A program made the translations under genes and the position numbers. A stretch of 44,638 bases of DNA from Spirochaetia bacterium (GTDB lineage: Bacteria > Spirochaetota > Spirochaetia > Treponematales > Breznakiellaceae). Below are positions 1-7,578 of this stretch, piece after piece (within the stretch, counting starts at the first letter, position 1; every line of letters starts with the position of its first letter). The stretch is from assembly GCA_025997595.1 (NCBI GenBank), contig BNUU01000013.1, positions 1 to 44,638 on the forward strand, given 5' to 3'. Under the pieces are notes generated by a model. It was not told the origin of the DNA and ran no database searches. It worked only from the letters and a program-made list of their open reading frames with translations.

Positions 1-2400
1 AACCTTATTAGGAAAATCCAGAGCGATATTATCGCTCATCACTTTGGCATCAAGTTCTACAATTATTGTTTTTTCGGAATTCTGCCCGTTATCTTTTTCT
101 ATCTTCTTGATAAGATGATGTTTTATTGTCGATTTTCCCGCCCGGCGAAGACCATGCAGCACAATTCCGGAATGTTCTTGTATATGCAGGGACTTTATTT
201 CTTCAATCATCTCCATTCTGCCGAAAACCATTGTTTCATCTTCCAGCGCACCTTTTCGCGCCTTTGTTGCATACCGGTTTTCACCAACCGGTGTATAGAC
301 ATCTTTCGCCTTATCAAGGATTTTTATCAGCGTGGTCTCCGTAACGGCGATCTTGTCTTTGATGATGGCGCCGGCATAATCCATGATAAGCTGCCCATTG
401 GCAGAATTTGACAGGGCTTCGGTTATACGCTCAATGCGATTGGATTCGTTATCACGAATGGCGTTAAGATAATAAAACAGAAAAATGGTCAGTTTTTCGG
501 CATTCTCCGGGGAAAGCGGATTTTCGTCAGAAATTCGTTTCAGATCATCAAATGAAATGTTTTGATTTTGTTTTGATTCCTCAAAACTTTTACAAAAAAA
601 CGGCAGAAGCATACGAGTGATGATTTCCTCTGTCCATTTTTTATCAGAGAAAACGGACGGATACGCTTTTAGGGCTTCAACAAAGTAAAACCCCGCAAGT
701 TCCGGATCTTTTTCCCCCTTGGCCCTATCATGCCACAAATTAAATTCGTTTGAGAAAGCCTCATTCAGAGCCGTTTTTACAATAGGTGTATTATCAATTT
801 CAAGCCTCAACCCTTCAGGAAGTTCCCAATTCGCATCTTTTTGCTTCTTTAATACGATATAAGGAATGACTTTTTTCAGTACCGGCACTCTTTCACTGGG
901 ATTTTTCTCCCTAATCCCAAAATGCCCAAAATACCCAAATTCTTTTGCGTCTGTAATCCACTGATTGGTAACTTGTATTGCTTCGTCAGGATCGATATCC
1001 GGCATTTCCGGAAACCAAAAGATAAACTCGGAACGGCAAAGCTGACGAAATTTTGTATCGATAGTATTGTCTGAAAATTTTCCCTGTAAATAAGAAATCA
1101 AAATCTCAAAATTATCCTGTTCTTTGCAGATTTTTGTAAGCGCCTCAATATACTGTACCGGCCTGAAATATCCCTCGTAAGATTTCAGTAATTTCTCCAT
1201 TTCAAGGCATTTTTTATCTCTTTCCTGCGGCATCATCTCAGGATACAAACAGAGTTTGATAATCTCTAAAACACTATGTTCAACACCTTGTTTTCTTTTT
1301 GCCGATATAGCCTTTTCCAAAGCATCATAAAAGAGAGCCGCGGCATTAGGATCACCCTTTTCTTTAGCTTCTGTTGCTTTTTTATTGGAGTCAAAATAAG
1401 CCCAATACGCTTCATTATCGGGAAAATCAACGGTTTCACCTAAAGCGACATTAGATGACCAGCATGTCTCTTTATTATAATTATAGACAACTGTTTGTCT
1501 TTCCCAGTTACGTTCATTGTGTAAAAGAGCAACCATCTCACCATGGGCATCAGATTTTATTCCAGTAGATGAAAATAAAACTTTGCCTGCGGATCCTATG
1601 GACAGGATAGTACCTGATGACTTTTTCGATCCTTTTGATGTTAAGTAACTCTTTTCTATTATTCCATATTTATGTTTTTGTTTTTCACCGGTAAAATCAG
1701 ACTGCGGTTTATCCAGTTTTTTACCACATCGAATATTGACAGCATGCATTTCTATGGTGTGTATCCATTCTTTGTTGCGCCGAAGTACCGAGTCTAAAAT
1801 TACTGTCTGTGTAGTCCACAATTCTTTTTCATCCAATAAGCCGATGACATTCTGGTCTTTTATTTCATCTATCGAAAAAACGAGACGATCTCCGTTATCC
1901 AAAGCGATTATTCTCCCCGGCCCTTTATCCGAGGGGGGGAGCTCAATTATTCCTGTCCTGTTGTTAGTGAAGTCTTCACTTGCATCGGCAGGAGATAGAG
2001 TAGCATCCTGCAAAGGTTGGACATTAGCAGGTATTGGTTTTGCTTCACCAACGAGCCTAAAATTTTCAGGCAAGAGTTTTATATCATTCGCATAGTACAC
2101 GGTTTTTTGCATTCCATTATTATACCTTTTTTTGATATGTTCTGGGGAAAAAGAAAAAATTCTGTCCCCAAGAACATCAGGAATGCTGCCATCTCTGGAG
2201 TCTATCTTTTTCTGTCCATTCTGATGCCAAACATTCATTAAAAAATCGGTACATTCCTTGCTTATGGTCTCGTACAATTCATGGAAATAATAGAATTTAG
2301 CATCTTCTGCCTGAAGTGTCCCCTTTAATGGACATTTTCCATCATTATTTTGATCGGAGATTAGATCAAGCCCCACTATCTTTCCGTATAACTCATTCAT
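1..2400 (-). CDS. Large P-loop ATPase, C-terminus cut by window edge
   Basis: An uninterrupted minus-strand frame runs from ATG at 2400 (preceded by GAGAGGGG) to the left edge, at least 800 codons with no stop. It begins MNELYGKIVGLDLISDQ. A Walker A motif, GLRRAGKST, lies at residues 750-758 (bases about 127-153). The form G-x-RR-x-GK-[ST] is typical of the AAA_16 / archaeal-ATPase / STAND group of NTPases. The roughly 740 residues before it look like two small beta-rich segments (about 1-200) followed by helical, repeat-like sequence, for example AAALFYDALEKAISAK and ELAGFYFVEALKAYPSV. So the ATPase module is C-terminal and most of it lies outside the window. A promoter fits at 2430-2458. 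It is transcribed divergently from the sigma-54 cassette at 2717-5356, so a functional link is possible but unproven. I do not recognise the N-terminal domains. Confidence 0.75.
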   Translation of the reverse strand, partial: MNELYGKIVGLDLISDQNNDGKCPLKGTLQAEDAKFYYFHELYETISKECTDFLMNVWHQNGQKKIDSRDGSIPDVLGDRIFSFSPEHIKKRYNNGMQKTVYYANDIKLLPENFRLVGEAKPIPANVQPLQDATLSPADASEDFTNNRTGIIELPPSDKGPGRIIALDNGDRLVFSIDEIKDQNVIGLLDEKELWTTQTVILDSVLRRNKEWIHTIEMHAVNIRCGKKLDKPQSDFTGEKQKHKYGIIEKSYLTSKGSKKSSGTILSIGSAGKVLFSSTGIKSDAHGEMVALLHNERNWERQTVVYNYNKETCWSSNVALGETVDFPDNEAYWAYFDSNKKATEAKEKGDPNAAALFYDALEKAISAKRKQGVEHSVLEIIKLCLYPEMMPQERDKKCLEMEKLLKSYEGYFRPVQYIEALTKICKEQDNFEILISYLQGKFSDNTIDTKFRQLCRSEFIFWFPEMPDIDPDEAIQVTNQWITDAKEFGYFGHFGIREKNPSERVPVLKKVIPYIVLKKQKDANWELPEGLRLEIDNTPIVKTALNEAFSNEFNLWHDRAKGEKDPELAGFYFVEALKAYPSVFSDKKWTEEIITRMLLPFFCKSFEESKQNQNISFDDLKRISDENPLSPENAEKLTIFLFYYLNAIRDNESNRIERITEALSNSANGQLIMDYAGAIIKDKIAVTETTLIKILDKAKDVYTPVGENRYATKARKGALEDETMVFGRMEMIEEIKSLHIQEHSGIVLHGLRRAGKSTIKHHLIKKIEKDNGQNSEKTIIVELDAKVMSDNIALDFPNKV

Positions 2401-2429
2401 AATACATCCCCTCTCGCCATACGCCAAAA

Positions 2430-2458
2430 AGCATATATTTTTATATCACATTTTTCAA
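2430..2458 (-). promoter_or_regulatory. Predicted sigma-70-type promoter of the large ATPase gene
   Basis: On the minus strand TTGAAA (2453-2458) and TATGCT (2430-2435) are separated by 17 nt. They lie about 30 nt before the ATG at 2400, which has its own GAGAGGGG ribosome binding site. The surroundings are AT-rich, so chance matches are fairly likely. Confidence 0.45.
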
Positions 2459-2633
2459 TAAAAAACAAGCCGTTCTTTCGATCATTTTCCGAATGTATAA
2501 AATTATATAATCAAATATAAAAATATATAATTATGTTTCATAATATTAACCCTCATTTGGAGACAAATCCCCTTTTTTTCAAAAATCCCTTCAAAATTGT
2601 CCCAAATAAGCTAAAAATCACCCAAATTCCCAC

Positions 2634-2650
2634 TTGGCACAGTCCTTGCT
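2634..2650 (+). promoter_or_regulatory. Sigma-54 (RpoN)-type promoter
   Basis: TTGGCACAGTCCTTGCT matches the sigma-54 -24/-12 consensus TGGCAC-N5-TTGC, with GG and GC exactly 10 nt apart. Transcription would begin about 12 nt downstream, near 2660. That leaves a roughly 56-nt leader which can fold (GGCGGG 2665-2670 with CCCGCC 2696-2701, enclosing CGGTTTT/AAAACCG) before the GAGGAG ribosome binding site of the gene at 2717. I found no other such match in front of a gene in this window. Sigma-54 promoters need an enhancer-binding activator; none is visible here. Confidence 0.72.
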
Positions 2651-2716
2651 TATATATACATGAAGGCGGGCACGGTTTTTAAAACCGAAATTCAACCCGC
2701 CTTTGAGGAGTTTTTT

Positions 2717-2950
2717 ATGTTTATTTTTGGTATTCCGGCCCTGGTGAGTATGCTTACCGCTTCTGCCGCCACTGCGGCAGTTACCGGTACGCAGATAGCC
2801 ATTGGGGCAACGGTTGTCGGCGGCGGTGCGTTGGTCGGCAAGGGCCTTTACGACTCCGGTCGGAAGAAAGGCCAAGCCGAGGGGGCGGAGCGTGAGGTAG
2901 CGGCGATGCGGCAGGCCGTCGCCGACTATGACGCCCACCAGGTCTCATAA
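2717..2950 (+). CDS. Small single-span membrane protein, first gene of the sigma-54 cassette
   Basis: 77 residues from ATG 2717, which has GAGGAG 7 nt upstream. An in-frame ATG at 2660 sits at the predicted transcription start and has no ribosome binding site, so it is not used here. Residues 1-45 are hydrophobic and rich in Ala, Gly and Thr (IAIGATVVGGGALVGKG), one or two membrane helices. A charged tail, LYDSGRKKGQAEGAEREV, follows and is likely cytoplasmic. The segment [GK]-x-[IL]-YD-x-G-x-KKG-x3-G recurs in the next gene in the same place after the membrane segment, so the two proteins probably share a topology or partner. I do not recognise the family. The stop codon lies inside an RNA hairpin (2947-2968). 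Confidence 0.7.
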   Translation: MFIFGIPALVSMLTASAATAAVTGTQIAIGATVVGGGALVGKGLYDSGRKKGQAEGAEREVAAMRQAVADYDAHQVS

Positions 2951-3025
2951 GGGAGAGTCGTCCCTTATCGCAGCGGCCCTTCGGGGCCGTTTGCGAAACT
3001 CACTTGACCCAGCCCTTGCAGGCTG
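2947..3025 (+). other. Cluster of three RNA hairpins between two cassette genes
   Basis: Three stems follow one another: ATAAGGGA (2947-2954) with TCCCTTAT (2961-2968); CGCA-G-CGGCCC-TTCG-GGGCCG-TT-TGCG (2969-2995), a UUCG-capped stem; and CAGCC (3010-3014) with GGCTG (3021-3025). There is no U-tract, so this does not look like a simple terminator. It may be a processing or stability element setting the ratio of the first and second gene products, or part of a small RNA. Confidence 0.5.
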
Positions 3026-3096
3026 ACCGTGAGCAGCGCCGCTTCACTTTACCGTTTTAAGAACTATCACTTTTAGAAAAACAAGGAGTAGTATTT

Positions 3097-3741
3097 ATGT
3101 TACCAGTATTGTTATTTCCACCGCTTATTAATACCGGGATTGAATTGCTTGCCGGGTTAGGGATGGCCTTATTTGGCAAATTCATCTACGATCGCGGCGA
3201 AAAGAAGGGTTTCCATGCCGGACAGGAATATTCTACGGCGGAGACGAACGGTTACCGAAAAATTCTTCAGGATATGCAGATGGAACGGGAAAACACAAAG
3301 GAAAAATTCCGTGATGTTGTCTGCGAGATTGGTGATATTGATATTACGGCTCAGAACTTTTTTTCCCGGGTTGCGGATACCCTAAAGGGCTATACCCAGT
3401 TTCATATTTTTTGCATTGCATGCCTTAGTTTCTGTAGAATGCAAATTCTCAAACGGCGGATAAATGGGGTGGATGCGGAAGAAATAAAGGGGATACTGCT
3501 GGGGCTGGTACAGGCTGGTTTTCCGCCAAAATTGAAGCACGATATTGCTGCGATCTGGCAGTCGAATAATTATCAGGATATCAGAGAGGAAAACGAAAGC
3601 TATGTAACCAAGCTTGATCAGCCTTTGCAGGAAGCCTATGTTTCGGTTACCGAAAAATTAAACCGATGCATGGACGATTTTTCCAGGATAAGCAAAAAGC
3701 TGCAAAAATTCAGAAGCCTGCTTAAAGGTCTTGCCGCATAA
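3097..3741 (+). CDS. Membrane-anchored helical protein, second gene of the sigma-54 cassette
   Basis: 214 residues; ATG 3097 with AAGGAG about 8 nt upstream. Residues 1-30 form a membrane segment (LLAGLGMALFGKFIYDRG), followed by RGEKKGFHAGQEY, the same juxtamembrane pattern as in the gene at 2717. The rest is predicted largely helical: a charged stretch at about 45-80, a hydrophobic Cys-containing patch at about 100-120 (FHIFCIACLSFCRM), and a C-terminal amphipathic or coiled-coil region (SVTEKLNRCMDDFSRISKKL). No catalytic motif is visible. Spacing to the next gene is 22 nt with a good ribosome binding site, so the two are probably co-transcribed. Family unknown. Confidence 0.7.
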   Translation: MLPVLLFPPLINTGIELLAGLGMALFGKFIYDRGEKKGFHAGQEYSTAETNGYRKILQDMQMERENTKEKFRDVVCEIGDIDITAQNFFSRVADTLKGYTQFHIFCIACLSFCRMQILKRRINGVDAEEIKGILLGLVQAGFPPKLKHDIAAIWQSNNYQDIREENESYVTKLDQPLQEAYVSVTEKLNRCMDDFSRISKKLQKFRSLLKGLAA

Positions 3742-3763
3742 AAGCAATTTAAAGGAGTAACAG

Positions 3764-5356
3764 ATGGCTATTTCAGCATTACGCAATTTCCCTGATTCAA
3801 AAAATATTTTATCCTTTTCAGAAATGGATAGCTATGGAAACCATAGCTGTATTATTGGATCGGACGAAATAACCCGAACCGTAACAATGCTAAGTAAACA
3901 GTTTAATTTGGTTCATTCTTCACAATTTTTTGATGAACAAAAAAACACCCTGCTGCATACGGTCATCGATCGTTTTGCCCTGGGGGGCATCATGGCGCAG
4001 GGCGACAAGATCGGCGGAAATGTGGACACTGTACATAACGTACGGAACGGGGTGTATGCAACGGAGCAGGAAAAGAAACGTTACGATGAACGGGATCCCT
4101 ATGATCCGGATGAGTACCATAAGGACAAACGCTATATCGAAAAGAATCGGCAGGGAAAAGCCGCACAGGAAAAGGGTGAATTGGAGGATGGGTACACCGG
4201 GGAAAAAGCCGCCCCTAATCAGAAAATGGATCTGGATCATACTAATTCGGCAAAATCAATTCATGATGATCCGGGCAGGGTACTTGCGGAGAAGGACGGC
4301 GCGGAACTGGCGAACAGCGATACTAATCTGAACCATACCGATCGTGCCATAAACCGTTCAAAAAAACAGAAATCTGCGGAAGATTTTGCCAATGAGCTTG
4401 ATCGTACAAGGACCGAGCGCAGGTCAAGAATAGCGGAGTTATCTTCCCGGAATGACCTGACAGAAAAAGAGCAAAAGGAACTTGCCCTGCTGCAAAAAAA
4501 AGAACAGGTTGATACTGATAAAATGCGAAAAAAAGATCAAGAAGCAAGACGCGAATATGAGAAAAAAATTAATCAGTATTACTATTCAAAAAAATTCATC
4601 TTCAACCTGGGAAAACAGAGTTTGCGCCAGGGAGCGATCATGGGCCTGCGCCAGATAGTTGGGGTTTTTCTTACCGAAGCCATCGCCGCTGTCTTTGACG
4701 AAATTCGGGACGCCTGTAACAGGGCGCGATCCCTTACCGGTTCCCTGCTGACAGATCTAAAGTACCGGCTAAAACGAATTCTTGCCCGTGTTGCCGCCAA
4801 ATGGCGGGATGCCCTGCACGGAGGGCTTACCGGAGCAATATCAGGTTTTTTCTCAAACATCATCACCGTAATTATCAATATATTTGTTACCACCGCAAAA
4901 AATATTGTCCGCATTATCCGGGAAGGGTTCTTCTCGATTATGCGGGCGGTAAAATTACTGTTAAATCCTCCGGCGGAAATTTCCAAAAGCCGCCTGTATC
5001 ACGAAGCGGGCAAGATTATTATTACGGGGACCGTGGTAACACTGGGAATATTAGCCGAGGAGACGATCGATAAATTTCCCCCCATGCTTGTCATACGCAG
5101 TATCCCCCTTATCGGTGAACTTATTGCCGATATTGTCTATGGGATTATGGTTGCACTGGTCAGCTGTTTTGCCCTTTGGGGATGGGATAAACTGGATCTT
5201 TTCGGCGCCAAAGAAGATGATCGCCACCAGTTTGTCATGGAGGATCTGCATACCCAAAGGAAAGCTCAGGATGCGGTTTATACCGGCTGGCTGGAAAGAA
5301 TACGAAAACAGGAGCCGGAACGGTACGAAACGCTCAAACCGTTTTTTACTTGTTGA
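3764..5356 (+). CDS. HNH-like motif protein with multi-span membrane C-terminus
   Basis: 530 residues; AAAGGAG precedes ATG 3764. Residues 1-100 resemble no domain I know. Around 156-201 is an HNH/ENDO VII-like arrangement: LDH at 157-159, IHDDPGRVLA at 166-175, NL at 188-189 and INRSKK at 196-201. This matches the D-H ... N-L ... N-x2-K skeleton of beta-beta-alpha metal nucleases but lacks the CxxC zinc pair often seen. Residues 205-275 are highly charged and coiled-coil-like. The C-terminal half holds about four hydrophobic stretches (about 285-320, 350-400, 420-440, 455-485). A nuclease-like domain tethered to the membrane would fit a toxin or defence effector; this is inference. Similar motifs occur in uncharacterised proteins, some named as cation diffusion facilitators without support. 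The 3' end overlaps the convergent acyltransferase gene by 11 nt. Confidence 0.7.
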   Translation: MAISALRNFPDSKNILSFSEMDSYGNHSCIIGSDEITRTVTMLSKQFNLVHSSQFFDEQKNTLLHTVIDRFALGGIMAQGDKIGGNVDTVHNVRNGVYATEQEKKRYDERDPYDPDEYHKDKRYIEKNRQGKAAQEKGELEDGYTGEKAAPNQKMDLDHTNSAKSIHDDPGRVLAEKDGAELANSDTNLNHTDRAINRSKKQKSAEDFANELDRTRTERRSRIAELSSRNDLTEKEQKELALLQKKEQVDTDKMRKKDQEARREYEKKINQYYYSKKFIFNLGKQSLRQGAIMGLRQIVGVFLTEAIAAVFDEIRDACNRARSLTGSLLTDLKYRLKRILARVAAKWRDALHGGLTGAISGFFSNIITVIINIFVTTAKNIVRIIREGFFSIMRAVKLLLNPPAEISKSRLYHEAGKIIITGTVVTLGILAEETIDKFPPMLVIRSIPLIGELIADIVYGIMVALVSCFALWGWDKLDLFGAKEDDRHQFVMEDLHTQRKAQDAVYTGWLERIRKQEPERYETLKPFFTC

Positions 5357-6233
5357 ACAGCTTCTGCCGCTTTTCTTCTGCGGCGGTGTGCATCTCCTCA
5401 AGCCGGGCCATGACGGCGTCCACGGCGGCCTGCTTCTTGTCCTCAATACCTGCGGCCTCTGCTTCGGCGCGGGCCTTTTCGCGGAATTCCGCGCAGGACT
5501 GGACCGGGCCTGCGGTGATACGGACAATGTCAGGGCCTACCGGATCGTCCACCATCTCCCCCTGGCCGACCTTGAGGAGTACGCCGTTCATTGCCACGGG
5601 GCAGAGGTAATCAAAGGAACGGAGGTAGGAATCAATTTCACGGACCCCCTTCTTGGTTGAGGGGTCCCAGGGCCGGTAACGGGTGCCCGAGGGGAACACC
5701 AGGATCAGCTTGCCCTTAACCTTGATGTCGTTCAGGGTCTTCATTGCCGCACGGTTGATAGCGTTACTGCGGACGATTTCGGCGTGGTCCTTTTCGGCGT
5801 CCAGGCCCTGCAGGGAACGGCTGGGGTAGATGACGAGCCGGGTGTAGGCGCTGGCAAAGGCGGCCACTGCGGGGTTGTCCTCGGTGAGCTTCATCCCGGC
5901 GATGGCAACCACCGCCCTGTCGATATCCACGCCGCGGCCGCCGGCCTTGCGGACAAAGTAGGAAAAGGTGGTCAGGTCCATGTTGCTGTAATGTTCCAGC
6001 AGCAGCAGGCAGGACTTACCCGATTCGGCCTTTGCGAGGAGGTCCTCAAGATTTTCAAGGCCCTCAACCCCGGAGCCGGGGAGGGCCAGGGTTTCTACCA
6101 TTTTGTCCAGGCAGGGAAGGACCGCCGCTTCCCCCTCCTGATACACGTTTTGTTCGGTTACCACCGTGGCGGTTTTTGAAAGGCCCATGGCCTGTTTAAT
6201 GATGTCCCCAAACATAGTAACTAAAGTATCCAT
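5346..6233 (-). CDS. 1-acyl-sn-glycerol-3-phosphate acyltransferase family protein (PlsC-like)
   Basis: 295 residues. The glycerolipid acyltransferase blocks are visible: HYSNMD at 81-86 (the catalytic HX4D, here preceded by Glu rather than Asn) and FPSGTRYRP at 180-188 (the FPEGTR block with Ser for Glu). Such enzymes move an acyl chain from acyl-CoA or acyl-ACP to a glycerophosphate backbone at the membrane. The protein is longer than minimal PlsC and carries a charged C-terminal helix. The variant blocks fit the divergent spirochaetal group, so the exact acceptor is uncertain. It lies one base from the stop of pepT on the same strand, suggesting co-transcription. Confidence 0.82.
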   Translation of the reverse strand: MDTLVTMFGDIIKQAMGLSKTATVVTEQNVYQEGEAAVLPCLDKMVETLALPGSGVEGLENLEDLLAKAESGKSCLLLLEHYSNMDLTTFSYFVRKAGGRGVDIDRAVVAIAGMKLTEDNPAVAAFASAYTRLVIYPSRSLQGLDAEKDHAEIVRSNAINRAAMKTLNDIKVKGKLILVFPSGTRYRPWDPSTKKGVREIDSYLRSFDYLCPVAMNGVLLKVGQGEMVDDPVGPDIVRITAGPVQSCAEFREKARAEAEAAGIEDKKQAAVDAVMARLEEMHTAAEEKRQKLFNK

Positions 6234-6234
6234 A

Positions 6235-7479
6235 TTAAACGTCTCCCCATAGTCTGATAAGTTCGATCACCACCCGGCAGGCGGCGGCCATTTCGGGAAT
6301 GGAGGCCCATTCCAGACGGCTGTGAAAATTGTAGCCCCCGGTAAAAATGTTCGGCGTTGGGATACCCAGCTCGGTAAGCCGGGAACCGTCGGTGCCGCCC
6401 CGGATGGGCTTGAGCCGGGATTCCACCCCGGCATTGTCAAAGGCCCGTTTCAGGATTTCCATAACCTCGGGCCGGGCCTCAATTTTTTCCCGCATGTTTA
6501 CATATTGCATCCGGGGCTTCACCGTCACCGTGCCGCCGGGGAACTGGGCTTCAATGGCCCCGGCGAACTTCTCAAGCGCGGCAAGGCGGCGGTCCATGCC
6601 CGCCCGATCAAAGTCCCGAAGGAGCAGTTCAAGGGATGCGCTTTCCAGGTTCCCCTGGATCTCGTGGGGGCAGTAATAGCCGTAGTAGCCGTCGGTGGCC
6701 TCCGGGCTTTCCGACCGGGGGAGCATCGCCGCGTAAGAGGCGGCCATAAGCACGGCATTGGCGAGGACACCCCGGGCGGCGCCCACGTGGATGGCCTTCC
6801 CTGTAAATTCAATATCCGCCTTCCAGGCGTTGAAGCACTCCGCCTCAAGCTCCCCGATGGGGCCGCCGTCCAGGGTGTAGCAGGCCACGGATCTGATCTG
6901 CTCCAGGGGAAAATCCGGGAGCCCCTTGCCGGTTTCCTCGTCGGGGGTAAAGATGATTTCCAGGGGGCCGTGGCTGATTTCAGGATGATGCAAAATGTAC
7001 TCAAGGGCGGTAATGGCCTCGGCAATGCCCGCCTTGTTGTCGGCCCCCAAAAGGGTGGTCCCATCGGTGTGGATGATGTCCCTGCCCTTTTGTGCGGCGA
7101 GCCCCGGATCGGCTGCGGGGTCCAGGGCATAGCCCCCTGCAAGGCTGATTTTTTTACCGTCGTAATTTTTGACAACCCGGGCCTTAACATCCCTGCCGGA
7201 CACATCCTCCGAGGTGTCCATGTGGGCCATAAAGCCCACCGTGGGGGCCCCCTCCTTGCCTGCGGTTCCGCCCAGCCGGGCAATCACATAACAATGATCC
7301 GTCAACTCCACATCCCGGATGCCTAAACCCTTCAATTCTTCTGCCAGGGCCTTGGCCAAATCCCACTGGCCGGGGGTGGAGGGGGTCTCCGCGACACGGC
7401 GGTCGCTGGTGGTCCAGTAACGGACATACTTCAAAAAACGGGGGACCAGGAGTTCCGCAAGAGCTTTATCCTCAATCAT
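6235..7479 (-). CDS. pepT: Peptidase T (tripeptide aminopeptidase, M20)
   Basis: 414 residues from ATG 7479; a TTG nine bases upstream is possible but less likely. All M20 zinc-peptidase landmarks are present: HMDTSEDVSG (zinc His 86 and Asp 88), GADNKAG (bridging Asp 147), the catalytic pair EE at 181-182 in FTPDEETGKG, Asp 204 in TLDGGPIGELEAE, and the C-terminal NFHSRLEW with the last zinc His. Length and motif order match PepT. It removes the N-terminal residue from tripeptides in the cytoplasm, finishing peptide breakdown. There is no ribosome binding site before the ATG; a promoter fits 8 nt upstream (see findings). Confidence 0.93.
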   Translation of the reverse strand: MIEDKALAELLVPRFLKYVRYWTTSDRRVAETPSTPGQWDLAKALAEELKGLGIRDVELTDHCYVIARLGGTAGKEGAPTVGFMAHMDTSEDVSGRDVKARVVKNYDGKKISLAGGYALDPAADPGLAAQKGRDIIHTDGTTLLGADNKAGIAEAITALEYILHHPEISHGPLEIIFTPDEETGKGLPDFPLEQIRSVACYTLDGGPIGELEAECFNAWKADIEFTGKAIHVGAARGVLANAVLMAASYAAMLPRSESPEATDGYYGYYCPHEIQGNLESASLELLLRDFDRAGMDRRLAALEKFAGAIEAQFPGGTVTVKPRMQYVNMREKIEARPEVMEILKRAFDNAGVESRLKPIRGGTDGSRLTELGIPTPNIFTGGYNFHSRLEWASIPEMAAACRVVIELIRLWGDV

Positions 7480-7487
7480 ATGGAACA

Positions 7488-7516
7488 ATTATGGATGCAA
7501 ATTGCCATTCCGTAAA
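7488..7516 (-). promoter_or_regulatory. Predicted promoter placing pepT in a near-leaderless transcript
   Basis: Minus strand TTTACG (7511-7516), 17-nt spacer, CATAAT (7488-7493), then 8 nt to ATG at 7479. No purine-rich ribosome binding site lies between. The -35 box is weak (4 of 6), the -10 box is 5 of 6. Confidence 0.4.
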
Positions 7517-7543
7517 GTCCTTGTTTTTCACCAGCAAATGTTC

Positions 7544-7572
7544 TTGCCCCCGGCGAAGGGGTTCATTATTAT
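7544..7572 (+). promoter_or_regulatory. Predicted promoter of a leaderless DUF2156 gene
   Basis: TTGCCC (7544-7549), 17-nt spacer, TATTAT (7567-7572), then exactly 6 nt (AGAAGT) to ATG at 7579. The transcription start would coincide with the A of the start codon. Confidence 0.5.
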
Positions 7573-7578
7573 AGAAGT

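Noticed and set aside
2660..2716. An upstream in-frame ATG extending the first cassette gene
   Set aside because: It falls at the predicted sigma-54 transcription start and lacks a ribosome binding site; GAGGAG is placed for ATG 2717.
6322..7326. A 334-residue plus-strand open frame
   Set aside because: Antisense to pepT, which has all catalytic residues; no ribosome binding site or known domain.
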